Assembly: GCA_000231825.2 (NCBI GenBank)
Contig: JH720314.1
Location: forward strand, 248,001-312,000
Direction: 5' to 3'
Length of the DNA stretch: 64,000 nucleotides
Source: Tetrahymena elliotti 4EA
Lineage: Eukaryota; Ciliophora; Oligohymenophorea; Hymenostomatida; Tetrahymenidae
Shown: positions 37,201-51,100 of the stretch, in pieces
Layout of the letters: the number at the start of each line of letters is the position of its first letter
Numbering within the stretch: the stretch's first letter is position 1
The notes under the pieces: generated by a model
Told to the model about the DNA's origin: nothing
The model's database searches: none
What the model saw: only the letters and a program-made list of their open reading frames with translations
Translations under genes and position numbers: made by a program

Positions 37201-39293
37201 AAGAATATATCTAGGAAGTTTACAATAGTTCTGCAAAAAAAGCAGTTAGTGAAATGTTGGATGACTAATCTGATAAACTTCTTGATTCTCCAAAAATATA
37301 TGAAGAGAAAGACAGTGAAAGCGAACACAATAAAACAGCTCCAAATTCAATAAATTCAACTTCAAATTTAGATTACATCAAAAGAAGTCCTTCATTAGAT
37401 GTCCTTTCAGTGAGCTAATAATTAATTTAACTAAAACAATAGCAAGAATAGGAAAGAGAAAATTTGCAATTATGTTTGGAAAATGATGAGGAAGAGATCA
37501 AGCAATATTTAGAATTAGATTTGGATGAGAATAATTTAAAAGAGCAAATATTAAGTTAATCTTAAAAACTCATGCAATTGATCAAAGACAAGGAGTAAGA
37601 AATAGAATATTAAAGAATCCAATTTACTATTTAGCAAGATAATAAAAATAAAGAAGACCAAAAAAAAATGAAAATGTTTGAAGAATGGATTCAATAGATT
37701 TAACAAGAACTCAAAATTTAATAAAGATTTTTAGAGTAAAAGGAAGTTATTCTTTCTCAATAATAATTAGAACTTGCAACTTTGTAAGCTAATTTGTAGG
37801 AAAAATATCGTATCTAGTAATAGTAAATCTAAGAAAACTTACTTGCATCTGAAACAATGAAAGGGTAGATAGTAAAGTAAGAGGAGAAGCTAAGAGAAGA
37901 AACAGAGAGGATTGTTAAACTTTAATAAAAAATTGAAGAAGAAATGCAAATGCTTAGTAAAGAAAAGGCTCTTTTAGGAATTCAAAAAAATAAAAGTGAT
38001 GAGATCAAATCAAAAACAGCAACACCCTATAAAAATATTTCTGAAAAAAAATTAAATTATAATTAAATGGAAGCTGAAAACCCTCATATTTTTTCTGAGC
38101 ATCATGTCAATTTTGATTTAAGCAATCTTTCATAATCTAAGTAAGATATGGAATGTGAAAATTCTAAACACTCTTCTGCACCAAGAAAACTTAGTGGAAG
38201 TTTCTATCCTGGTCATATACCTCTTTCATAAGGAAGCAGTAAATAGAAAATTAATGTTGAAAAGAGCTATGCTGAAAAGTAAATTTAAACATCTGCATAT
38301 CGTCCTGCTCCTAGAAGTAATTAAAATAACTAATAAAATTAATCTGATGTAAGTGTATATACATACTATACCTATAGTGAAGCTGAATCTGTAAACCCAT
38401 CATATATGAACAATAGCATAGGATCTTAATAATAAAACAGTGCTCCAAATAGTTAAAACTCTAAAGAAAATAATTTTAAAAATAAAAATAAAAACCCATT
38501 AAATCAATCTTAGATTAAAAATAAAGCACCATTTTCTCCTTAAAAAGAAAACTAACCTCTGTTGTTAAACTCTTCAATCAAACTTTGTCAATAAATACAA
38601 AACTAAAACAATCAAATGAATTTGGCATACGAAGAAGAGAATAGTAAAAAATAATTAGATAAAAAAGCTATAGAAATAAATATTGATTTAAAAAACTAAA
38701 ATAAGATTTTAAAAGAAAAATAAAATGAAATGGTAAATGAAAATGAAAATGATGAATTCAAAACCCATTCACAAAATATATAAAACGAAATTGATTTAAA
38801 TGAAAATTAAGAAGGACAAGAAAAAAAGAGGTAAAGAGGTAGAAAGAAAGCAGGATAAAAATAAAAGAAAGCAACTTCTAAAGAAAGACAAGAGAGTTCT
38901 TCAGTAGATCTAGATTCAACTTCAAAAGAGAGTGAAAGTGAAGAATAAGAAGACCTGACAAACGAAGAATAATTAAAATAAATACTTGAAAACATAGACT
39001 AATAAGGTACTAAAAATAATAAAAAAAAAGGTAGGGGTCGCAAGCCAAGAGATAGTTTATCTTCTAGTAAATCAAGGAGCTCTCTCTCTTTAGTTGATTC
39101 TGAAGCATCTCAAAGACAATAAAAAAAGCCAGCTAAATAAAATTAAAACCAATATGAAAAGAATTGCTTTATATAAATAGACCAAAACAGATAAAACGCT
39201 TAAGTATCAAAGGAAAATAACAAAAGATCAGCTTCAAACTCCACAAATTCAAGAAATGGTAAAAAAAAGAATAAGAATAAAAATAAAAAATGA
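34245..39293 (+). CDS. Kinesin-6-like motor with long Q-rich tail and AT-hooks
   Basis: Microtubule motor with the motor domain at the N terminus. Exons: 34245-34386, 34439-34621, 34674-35204, 35261-36074 and 36131-39293 (4833 nt, 1610 aa). The start of the motor is MKVFLRIRP. The P-loop reads AYGVTNSGKTHS, a wording typical of kinesin-6 (KIF20/KIF23). Switch I is NSSRSQ and switch II is DLAGAER. ESCHINKTLLCLGNCIRSLR and IPYRESKLTRIL complete the domain. A large insert of about 130 residues lies between P-loop and switch I, also usual in kinesin-6. The tail has a charged coiled coil (about 36130-36350), a second glutamine-rich coiled coil (about 37400-37980), low-complexity N/Q/S stretches, and a basic C terminus with KRQRGRKKAG and GRGRKPRD, the latter a textbook AT-hook. 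Kinesin-6 motors work in the central spindle and cytokinesis; the AT-hook suggests contact with DNA. Confidence 0.92.
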
Positions 39294-40286
39294 AACTTAA
39301 GTTTAACAATTTTGAAATTATTATTAATAAACAACTCATAAACGAGTGAAAAATATAGATAAGATTAATCATTATAAATAAATAAAACATTTTACTTGCC
39401 ACCAATAATAATATTTATTATTAAATAATTTATATTTTAACTTTTTTTCATCTTATAGTATATAAATTTAAATTAATCATCTCATCTCATAAAATAGATT
39501 TTGTTTTGGAAAAATTAATAAATGTGATTGTAAAATATTTTATTTTAACTCGCAATTCATTTACATTTTACATTTTTAATTGAGATTTAAGACAAATTAT
39601 TCTTCTAATTTTTACTTTTTAATAACATTTTTTAATTTATAAACTTCATTCATGTTTTAATACAAATTTAAAAAAATAAATTAACAAAAAATTTGAATTT
39701 TATTTTTTTCTTCGCTTGAACCATCGTTTTTCATGATCGAAAATGTTTTAAAAATATTTATTGATTTTTTTGATTTTTTAAAAATTTTTTTAAATTATTC
39801 TTAAAAATTATTGAGTTTCATTTTTTGTTCGATTTATCGAAATTTTTTTTAATTTAATATTTTTTTATTCAAAATATTTTAGTTAGATTAAATGAATATC
39901 TCAACCTACTTAAAAAATCATTTGAAGAAATTAATCAAATTATTTTTTTATTGAAATATTTATTTTTTTACTTAAAATATTTAAATTATGTTAATTTTTA
40001 TTAAAATAATAAAATTAGCATGAGTAAGGCTTAAATTACATAAAAAATACTTTTTTAATTTTAATTAATTATTTAGTTGCAGAATATTTAAGTTATTTTA
40101 ATGAATGCACAATTAAGAGTTTAAATACATTAATTTATTTATGATAATTATCTGTTAAATTTTTTTATTACATTTATAATCATTCATTGTTCTAATTCAC
40201 CAATTAATTCTGCGAAATTTAATTCATAAGCAACAAAATTAGATAGATATATCTCTAAGTTTATTTTATAAAATATTCAAATAATT
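39294..40286. other. Intergenic, AT-rich
   Basis: About 1 kb of extremely A/T-rich DNA with poly-T runs (for example 39760-39860). No gene is seen. Confidence 0.45.
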
Positions 40287-43200
40287 ATGGACATAAGAAA
40301 GCATATGATGATGATGCAGAATTAATAATAATAAAATTTAGCAGATATGTAAGAGGGTGAGAGAATACCATCATAAAAGAAGTTACCTACAATAAATTCA
40401 TAACCTAATATATAAAATATTTCTACATAATAAGTTAATAAGATTGGATATCAAAATTAATAAAGCTTAAATGCAAGTAATAGTATAACATAGATTAGAG
40501 TGTCAGATTTAAAGTAACTAGAAAAGAATATAGAGTAAGAAAAAAGAGAGTTTCTAAACATGACTAAAATTAAAATTACAAAATCTAAAAACCCTCAATT
40601 TAATATTTAAAGAGGGAAGAGTTAAGATTCTAACTCAAGAAATTTAAGATAGAATATTACAAATATTTAATAATATAATTAAGAAAGTGAATTTGATGGT
40701 GATGATTAATTTGATAATAATTAATAAAATGAGTCAATATCAGGAGTTGCTACTTAAAGGGACAACACATATTTTTATAAATAAAGAAGTGGTTCTTCTT
40801 CAAAGCTAAGAAGTGATTTTAATACTAGAACAAATTTTGCAACAACTTTGAAAAAAGATAATTACAACAATGCTTCTAATAAAACTCTTAATTCTACTAT
40901 AGGTGGAGGAGTTTATAACTTATAAGCTGATAGTATAAGAGATGGTAGTAATGAATAAAGTGTGAATTTAGATAATTACTTAAAATAAGAGGGTTTTAAA
41001 TCTAATGCATAATTAAATAATTATTAAAGTGGAACTTAGTAGCTATTTATTAGTAAAGGGTCTTCTCCTTAATTAATATATGAAGCCCTTCCTTTGCATA
41101 TTAGGGAGTTTTTTTAAAATAAAAAAGATTTTATGAAGAGCTTTGAAGAATATGATTTAACGAATAAATGCCTTTATGAGGTTAACCAAAGAGTGAGATG
41201 CTACAGATATGAACTAGGGTGTTTAATTGATAAAATTTAAAATAGTTTCTATAAGATATATGAAAAAACACTTGATCTCAGTATCAAATTATACAATGAG
41301 AATAAGAAAAAGTTTGAAAATTAAATTAAAGAAAATTTAGCAAATATTGAAAGGCAAGAAAGAGAAAAGAGAGATATCGAATCAACTAATAGAGATTTGA
41401 AAAACAGATATGTAGTCTAAGAATCATTATTTAAAATAACTAAAATTAATCATGATTCTCTCTAATCAGAAGTTCTTCTTCTTCATGATTTACTCAAAAG
41501 AGATATTTTACATAAAATAAATCACATTGGAAATTTAGAAAATCAACAAAATAAATTATTTAACTAGAAAGATGGTAAATTCAATCCATTTTTGTGTGTA
41601 ATTTTATTTATTTGTTTTATCATAAAATAATAATAAAATAGATCCAAGCGACAAAATGGCTTAAGGCTTGAATAATTTAAATCATTTAATAACTAATCTG
41701 TAGGGAGAGTAAGGGATGAAGGATAATATGATGAGTTAAATGAGTGGTTTAGTTAAGGCTATGCTTAAGGGATCTAAATCTGATGCATTTACTCAAGTAA
41801 ATAGAAAAGATTTAAATTATATTTTAAATATTTAATTAAAAAAGGTAGATGAAGGTGAGTTAGTTTGGCTTCCTTAAGAAATTATAGGGAATAAAAAGAA
41901 AATAAACTTACCATCTGTCTTAGAAGCAGAAGTGAGCTCTGTAAACATTCTGAATTTGTACAGTAACCCTATGTATGCTAACAAAGAAGAATTGAATAAC
42001 AGAACAAATGTGGAGTAATTGAAACTGAGAGAAAATGAAATAGCATAACAGACTAAAAAAGGAAATAATATGGGTGCTGGTAAATATTTTATATGAATAT
42101 TTATTGAAATAATTAATAAATCAATTAAAAAATTAGATAATTGGAACTTGACTATTAATCTGATCGTTTTTATTGAAAACGTGACAAAAAAAAATGAAAA
42201 TGGCAGAGTTATTCCTTGGTTGCATTTCAAAAATTTGGTATTTGAGATTTATGAAGATCGTATCAAGAGTAATTGGGAAATCAACGGATCTATGCTCTCA
42301 ACAGGTATCCCATTTGATGAGTATTTATGTATGTTCTTCTTAAAGCAGCAAAAGTAAAGAAGATTAGCAGAAATTAGATTATTTGAGTTTTTGATTTCTC
42401 TTCGTTACTACATGAAAAATCATACCAGAGCTATGACATTTGCCTTACTATGTAATGTTTCATAACTATCTGGATCATCAAATGATAACTTCACATTTAA
42501 ATTTGATATCTATATATAGAATTTTTTCCTATTTGCATTTAAAAGATTGAATGAGTTAAAGAAGGTAAAAAAATATTTTTGATAGAAATGTTTGAAAAAA
42601 ATTTGGAAAATATTTATTTGTTTTAAATAGTAATTTATAGAGCAAGATGGTTTCACATATATACCTAAAGACTATATACCAGAATTACTTAGAGATGTTC
42701 TTATATTTATTACAGAAGGAGCTAGATAAAAAATTCTTACTAGAGTGGGAAAAGCTTGCTTAAAAATAAATGATGATTAAGAAGTTATAGAAGTTGATAA
42801 AATACTGGATGTTTATCTTGAAGAATATATTGAAGGCAAGAAAAAATTGATTAGAAATTTGACTAAAAATTATTCAAAAATATATGAAAGTGACCATGGT
42901 ATGTTTACTATAGATGATCTTATAGGAGTGATTAAAGAGAGTGTAGATAGCAACTCTTAATCACCTTAGTTTAGATTTCCAAGCATGACTTACTACACCA
43001 GAGTATTTTTGCACTCTCTTACCTCCACATCAAATAAATTTGATGTGTCTCCAAAAGAGTTTTTAGCGGCTTGCTCTAAATTTGGTATAGATTGTCCTTT
43101 CCCTTTTATCAAATTATCAGGGTATTCTGATAAAGAAAATGATGAAGAAGAGTAAATTAAACTTTTTCTAAATTTTAGAGTTTATTTTTATTTATAATAA

Positions 43201-43583
43201 TTTTAATTAGGATTCTTCGTAGACATAAGATAAAGACAGATGACTAAAACAAAGAAGGAGGTGAGAATGAAGGAAAAGATAAATAAAATATGCCTAGAAC
43301 TAAATCTAACAAGAGTTTAGGGGAAATAAATTTACTTAATGGTGAATAAAATAATTAAACTGCTGATATTGTCTCTTCTAAAAATCAAATTAAAATAGAC
43401 TCTACATCAGCCTTGTTTGCATAACATTTTAGTATTTTAAGAGAAATGCGTTTATATTGCAAAAACTTTAAAGAAAGCTACAGCAAAGAAGAAGATAAAG
43501 AAGTACTCTGGACATAGTTTGGAAACATTTTAAATATTTTAGAGGCTGGTTGCTAATTCTTAAATTTTCCTATCAATATTTGA
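40287..43583 (+). CDS. Large protein of unknown function with central coiled coil
   Basis: A spliced gene of about 950 residues, not recognised. The N-terminal 250 residues are low-complexity Q/N/S with a small motif ISGVATQRDN. Then EALPLHIREFFQNKKDFMKS starts a helical, coiled-coil part running to about 41570, with KRDIESTNRDLKNRY and LLLHDLLKRDILHKINHI. An exon with MAQGLNNLNHLITNLQGE follows. The C-terminal half is globular and better conserved in appearance: GELVWLPQEI, RVIPWLHFKNLVFEIYEDRI, SMLSTGIPFDEYLCMFFL, YIPKDYIPELLRDVLIFI and FGIDCPFPFIKLSGYSD. It ends with an acidic linker and a helical tail before TGA at 43581-43583. Introns lie near 41577-41640, 41796-41846, 42080-42140, 42566-42630 and 43155-43210. 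The layout resembles cytoskeletal or ciliary proteins of ciliates, but that is only an impression. Confidence 0.75.
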
Positions 43584-45189
43584 ATAAATAATATTTCACA
43601 ATAATAATTTTATATTAAACAATATGTTTATTTTTTATTAAAACACCTAAATAATAAAGAAATTTGTTAATATTTTATAAATTGTAAAAACTTATTTATT
43701 TTCATTCTGAATTTAACAGTTAATAATTTAAAATCATAAAGTAAATTTGTCTGAAAATATATTAATAATAGCTAATATTTCCATTCAATTTTTTATTATT
43801 AGAAAATACAAAAAGATTTCTGATAAGCTCTAAACAATTTCTTTAAAATTAATTTTTATGATATAATAATAAAACTCAAAGTAATATGTTTAAAAAAAAT
43901 TCTATGATAAGAAAAGAGGCCCTAATTTTAAACAAATATGCGAAAAAACTAAAAATGCTTTTTATAAAAAATTTTTTATATTATTAAAATGCTAAAGCTA
44001 TTTTTACAAATAGTTTTGCTGTTAAATTAAATTATTTTTCTATTTTCTACTTAATATTTTTATTTTAAACTAAAAGTAAAAAATATTTTTTTCCTGAGAA
44101 AATTCTTTTAAATGAGAAAAATTTTAACTTATATTATCTAAATTAAAATTATAACTTTCTTTATGTTCTATATATTTGAGATTGATAAGTGTTTTTTATA
44201 AGATCAATATTAAATAGTATCAACTTAATTTAATTAAAAATCTTTATGAATGAATAAAAAGTATATTTATTTAAACAAAGATCAATAAAATTTATTCAAA
44301 CTTAACATTAATTTAAAAATATCTGATAATTTTTATTCAAATAAAATTTAAATGATAATCATAAAAAATTTATTTTTTTGAAGCAAAAAATATTTTTAAA
44401 TTCAAGTCAGATGTAATCAAAAAATAAAATACAATTAGTTCAAAAATTGTAATATTTTAAGTTCAATCTAGCTTTCAATATTTAAAAGTTAAAATATAAG
44501 TTTTGCTGTGAATTTGATATTTGAATAATTGATATATTTTCTGCTTATCATTATTTCAAATTTTAATTTAGCCATCGCATCAATTTTATGTAAAATTTGA
44601 ATTTTTACATTAATTAAAAAAAATCAACGAACTCAAAACTTGATTTTGTAATGATCTAAAAATTAATACCTAACTATACAAATTGTTTTATTTTTTTTTA
44701 ACTTTTAATTTTTTAATTTTCCTAATCCTCCTCTTTCTCAAAAAAAAAGAATCATTTTATTTTTCTTTTGATTGTTTGCTTTTTGTACTTTGCTTATTAA
44801 TCAACATTAAAGTTTGATAATTTCAAAAAATAGATGGAAATACATAATAAAGTGAATATAAATTGCTTATAATTGTTAAATAGAATTAGGGTGATTATTA
44901 TTGTTATTATTATCATTCTTATAATTATAAAAAATGAAAGAGTGAATGAATGAATATGAGATTTGTGTTTTTGCTGCTTGCTTAGATATATAATTCAAAG
45001 AAGATTTTTGAAATAAAAGCAGATGTACATTGAATATTTAAGGGGTGTGAATAATAAATAAGGTATTCTATATATACATATATTTATTGATTTATTAATT
45101 AGTTGATTGATTGATTTTTTAATTAAAACAAGAAGTAGTATACTACTGACATTTACAAAAGAAAATAAGTAACATATTAAATTAATAGT
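43584..45189. other. Intergenic, with short microsatellites
   Basis: About 1.6 kb without a supported gene. It contains ATT/GTT trinucleotide repeats (about 44895-44920), GAATGAATGAAT (about 44942-44953) and GATTGATTGATT (about 45103-45116), ordinary microsatellites. An ATG near 45022 opens a short frame that could belong to a 5' exon of the BEACH gene. Confidence 0.4.
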
Positions 45190-48100
45190 AGCGCGATTCA
45201 ATAAGTATAAGGATAATTTAGACTAGGAGATAACTATCATAGCAAACAATTAAATTGATTATCAAAATAATCGCACTATACTAAACGACCCTTCATTAAA
45301 ATATAGACAACCTGCCAACTCAGCAAACAAACTTTATCAATTTTTGAAAATTAAGAATCAAATTAGCAAAAACATAAACAATAACAATCTGAGCAGCTTA
45401 ATCTCGTAAGATGAACGAGAAGTTTGACCCATGTTTTTAGGAGGCTGGTATTAGTTAGCCCAATAAATTCTTTAAAGAGAATAAAATTTTGATTCGCCCC
45501 AGTGTCATAAGTGAATTTTTTAACTATTTTGAAGACCTTGAAGAAGATAAACAGGTAATTATTAGCAGTATTTGTTAGTCATTTTTTGAAATTAATATAA
45601 GACAGAATATTGAAATTGGAAAGATAGCAAAAAGAGTTTAGCCATTTTAAAAATATATCAAAGCGTATGAAGCAAAATACTAATATATTAAACAGTTTTA
45701 GAATATTTTGAAGTGGGTTACTAACTACCTACCTATAAATGAACTTCATAACTTCCTTTCTACTTAGAAGATATTTATTTTTATAAATTTTATCAATAGA
45801 TTAGTAGTTTAGACGCGCTTTTAGAAATTATACCACATGTTTCTTAAAATGCAACAATGCTAGTTTCAAAATCGATAAGCAAGTAAAATGCAAAGGCGCA
45901 AGATTTAATAGATGTTTTAATTTAGCTCTCAATAAAGCTGTCAGGCAAAAAGAACTAAAAGGTAAATAATAAATTTTGAATTATTTCGTTAACTATCTGA
46001 ATTGAGAAAGGAATTAGAGATAAACATTTAAGCAAAAAAAATGAAACTCTATAAAATACATAAAGAAAAATGATTGAAATAATTAAGTATTCAGCTTAAA
46101 AAGAAAGAAAAGAAAGTTTTATTATGTATAAATTTGGAAATAGAACTCTCAATTTTAGCATATTATTTTGATTGATATTTTATGAAATTTATGTTGTTGT
46201 AGTTGTTGCAAGATATTTTAATGATAGATAAATCATCCAATTATAATATTTATTATAGGTTATTGAAAAATTGATCAGCTTGATAGTAATATTAGCTAAG
46301 GAAAACAATCTCAGAAAATCTAATTTGTAATCTGTATATTCTATTCTATCAAATAATTTTTATGATCAAAATATAGACTATAGCCAATTATGTACTGCTA
46401 TTGAAATTATGCAAGTAACTATTTATCTTTAATCTATTTTAATACTAAGAGTCTATTTCTATTATTAATTAGAAAGTATTTCAGATACAAAAACCTAGGG
46501 GGTATACATCTGCAACTCCTTTATCATCACCTGTTCAAGTCTCTTCTCAAATCTTTTAATAAAAATCCATTCTTAACTAAATAGAAGCAGATGATAGAGA
46601 AGTAAGATCTAACCCTTATAGTTATTTCTACTTCCAAGGTAAAGATTCAAATATATCTATCATTTAAGGAAACACTAACCCAGTTTGGAAGTTTGAAAAT
46701 GTAAATTTTTTTGCTGATAAAAAAATATTTAATGAAAATTCTTATATTTAAAGGGAATATGTTTGTGCTTTTGGTTTTATTTAGATAAGTTGAAATACTC
46801 TATTGAAGATGCCTGCATAGTACCACAATAAAAATTATTCACAATACATACATCAGTAGATGGAAAAGGAGGTGGTATTGAGGCTTATTTTGTCAACAAT
46901 TAGTTATTTTATAGAATATTGCCAGAATAGTATTTAGAACCTACTCCCAAATCAAATGGAGTCTTAGTTGATTCATTTTAGCCAGGAGAATGGCATTTTA
47001 TAGGGATAGACCATGAAGTCCCAAAACTTTTTGGAAAATCTGGATCAATTAAGGTAAATTAATAAAAAATGAGATATTTTTTTGTAAATAATTTTAAAAT
47101 AAATAGGTAGTAGTTAATAATAAGAAACCAATAAGCTTTAATATGGATTATCCTAAAATATCTTCAAATACTTAGATAAAAAAATTCTGCTTTGGTGAGC
47201 ATTTAATAGGAAAGATAAGTTCTGTGATGATTTTAAGTTAGCCAATAGGAGTAGATGAAATTTAATAACTTCCTAAATTCTATCAATATGGATTCTAGAA
47301 TTCCCATTCTTTAAAAAGCTTGGATAGAACTTTTGAATCTTCAATCAATAAAATTTATTTGCTGCTTTCACCAACAAGATCATGTATTAAATTTTTATCA
47401 CAAAATAAGCTCAAGAATATTAAATTATTGTTTTAAAATAGATAATAATAAGTGCTATGATGCAATTAATAATCATGGAGCTGTTTTTAGTGAAAAGGCA
47501 GGAGTTTACTACAAAGACCCTATAAAATTTAAAATAAATGAGTTGGGAGGTCTTCAAGGCATTATCCCTTTATTTTATGTTTTGAGTAAATAAAATATTT
47601 TTTCATGAATTTTTTGGGGATTAATATTTGTTAATAATTGAATAAATCAGGGTTTTGCAAAAAAAGTGGTGAAATAAATGCAGTAAATGAACTTTTAGAA
47701 TTGCTTATCATTTTATTGCATAAAAGACATGATTTTTAAACATAAGCGGCCAAATTAGATCTACTCAAAATTATATCAAATTTATTAAGTGAACTCACTG
47801 AGCCATATATTGATTTAATTACTATAGCTCGCTTAAAAGAATTAAAGCAAGTTATATAAGAACCTTAGTTGTTATAGTCATTCTTTTTAGATTTTTTATG
47901 GAACTTAGACCTTCTTTTTGTGATGGAGAGCAATGAAGTTAAAATATAGTATATAGCATTCTTAAAATCTGTTTATGAGTAGAATCCAGACCATTATAAC
48001 AAACTTTTTAGTGTTTCATAAATTATTTCCTAAGCAATATTAAAATGTGATATTAGAACTACATAATGCTGCCAAAATCATTCACTTAATCTACTAGGCT

Positions 48101-51100
48101 AAAAGCAAGCAGATTAGGCAAAATCTTCAATTAATGAAACACAAAACAGTCCTGTTCTCAACCCCTCTACAAATAACAATTAAGAACAATTTAACTAACT
48201 ATCTAAAATAATACAGCCTCTTTTTGAAATCATAGAAAGTATTTTTTTAAAGAGTGGTGATGACTTAGGACAAGATCTAATCTAAATTTTAAATGCATTT
48301 AATTTGAAATGCTCACCTTGCTTTCACATAAGCCTATTTGGAATCTTAAAAGTAAAATAGATATAAAAAATTTTAATTTTAATTCAAAAATTTTTAAAAT
48401 AAAAGAAAATATTAATTGACAGACCATCAGATCAACAAAACACAATCAAGAAATATTTAAAGATAATGATCGAAAATAAAGCTATTTATACATTCTTATA
48501 TTTAATGCAAAATTCACCATTCATTGACATCAAAGCAATGTGTTTGAAGATGATTAATCTACTCAATTAGAAGACTATTGTAATTATTTTTATTTATATA
48601 ATAATTTTTTTATTTTTCATTTTATTACTGAAATATTTTAAGAAAAATATTAATTTAACTATTAAATTAAAGAAATAATAACTTATAAATGAATATGAAC
48701 TTTGCAGTTACATTTCTAATATACTTTGGAACTTAAACTAATGCAAAACTGTAGGTGTTACTCCTTTAATTAATTCTACAGAATCTCCAGAGAAAAAGAA
48801 AATAATTCCATAAATTGGAAACTTTAACTTAGATGGAAACTAATAAATAGTGGAATCAAAATTTATAGAATAATAAGAATAAGTCAATTAATTTAATTCT
48901 CAATAAGATGATATTGTTTAAGATACTCGTAATAATGGATTATAACTACCATTTTAGAGCAAAGAAAATAAAAAAATAAGTTTCAACTAAGATTAGTTTG
49001 AAAATGGAAATCATTAGAACATTAATTAATAAAATTAGATACAATAACAAGAGTAGTAGGAATAGGCATTTTTTAAAAAAGAAAAGCCATAATAGTAAGA
49101 GTAGCAGGAATAGACATTTTTTAAAAAAGAAAAGCCAGTAAGTAAACATTAAAAATCATTTTAATTGAATAAAGGAGGTCTAAATCTTAATATTGAAGAA
49201 GATTAACCAATCAGTAATAATTTTAATATTCCTAATAATAATTAAAATGGAAATTGTTTAAAAGAGGAAAGTAATCAAATAGTTTAAGATTCTTTGAAAA
49301 TAGCTAAACCACTATAAAAGAAAAAGAAATTTTTGTAATTAGATGATGACATATTAATTAATACAAATGAGGATTTTGTTAAAAGTTAGCCATTAGTTTA
49401 ATAAGTTTAGGAAAAAGATAATTCAAATAATAAAAAAACTTTACTTGGTTTTATGGATAAGTTAAACAAAGCACATGAAGAAAATTAAGAAAAAGAATAA
49501 TTTTAATCATAAAACGAAAATAATCCGATTAATTAATTTATCAGTTAAAATGGATCTAAAAAGCCAAGCATTTCAAATGCTTTTGATTATTAAGAGAATG
49601 ATGGATTCACATTTAGTATTCCTAATGAACCATATGATTAGATGAAGGTTGCTATGAATCCAGGATTCAACTAGGCTCCTTCTATGCTTAATAAAAGAGC
49701 ATAAGGAAGTAAATTTAGTTTTCCTACTCTTGATTCTAACCCAACTGCTAGTACAAATACAAATAATAATGGTGGCTTAGATTTAGGAAGTAAAAATAAA
49801 ATTGGTGGCTCAAGCAAATTTTAATTTGACTCAAGTGGTATCCCAAGTAGCATGCCCAGTATTCCAAGTGGAGGTAGTGGAACTTATATGGAACCCAAAA
49901 TGTCAAGCAAAGCTAATTAAGCTTTATAATTTACTTTTCCTAACTAGAAACCTAAAAATTCTCAAAGTTCAGATTAAACTGGAGATTTTAATTTACCTCA
50001 GCCTAGAAAAAGCCTTAAAAATTAAAACTTAAATTTAAAACAAATTGATGATAAAAATGATGAAGAAGATGAATTATCTGAGAAAGCAGTTGAAGTAAAA
50101 CAAGATAGATCCTCTATACCCCTAGATATATAATTTGAATAAAATATTGTCCTACCTAAACTACCTCAGTCAAGAATGAAAAAACCTAACTTAGTTTTAA
50201 ATGATGTACCAACTAATGATGAAAATAAAGCTGATACTATAAATCCTCCATAAAAATAGTCTTCTTAATAAAATCAGTCTACAAAAAAAGGAAAACCATC
50301 AACTGGATAACCATCATATAAAAAGAAATTATTTGGAAATTTAGAAATAAACATTGATACAATTAATGAAGATTATACAACAGGTGGAGGTGAAAATGCC
50401 CTTAAGTAATTATAGATATAAAATTATGATGAAGCTGAAGAAGAGAAAGAAATAGCTGAGTTAGCTCGTATATGTGTTAAATATATGAATGGTGAACTTA
50501 AATTTAGTGAAGAAGATTATTATAATAGCAGAATGCCAAATATTCCTTAAAAATCTTTTAATGCTCCTATGAGTGTTAGAGGTATTAAAAATATTGATTT
50601 ATCATAAACAGGCCAAACATACTTAGAAAACACTGAAAAACCACGTAAATATTTTATTATTTAATAAGTTTTATTTAATTTAATTTCTAAATTAGTTAAT
50701 ATTATTATGGAAAACTCAGCATAAGAAAATGAAATGAGTTTTTCTATGGACTTCAATAAAGAATAAAGCATAGGACCAACACCTAAAAACTTATAAGTAT
50801 TAAATAAAAAGAATTCTTCTCTCAAAGATAATTTCCTAGCTACAGATGACTTAATCAAAGCCTAATACTTTAAAGATGAGATTTTGAATGATGAAATGAT
50901 GAAACCATAAGCTTATGTTGATAACATAATTTAAAAATAAGTAGATGACCAAACAATCTCAGGCTTAAATGGAAATAACTAAGATATTTTTAATTAAACT
51001 ACTTCACAAATTAACTAAAATTAAGAATAAGAAGAAAGATAGAAGCTATTTGATAGTATAGATTTTGAGCCTCTCTACATATCAATTATGGAATGGGTCT

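Noticed and set aside
40287..43583. Assignment to a named ciliary or spindle family
   Set aside because: Coiled coil and overall layout suggest a cytoskeletal protein, but no specific motif could be recognised.
44895..45116. ATT, GAAT and GATT microsatellites as a special element
   Set aside because: They are short and imperfect, as expected by slippage in very AT-rich DNA.
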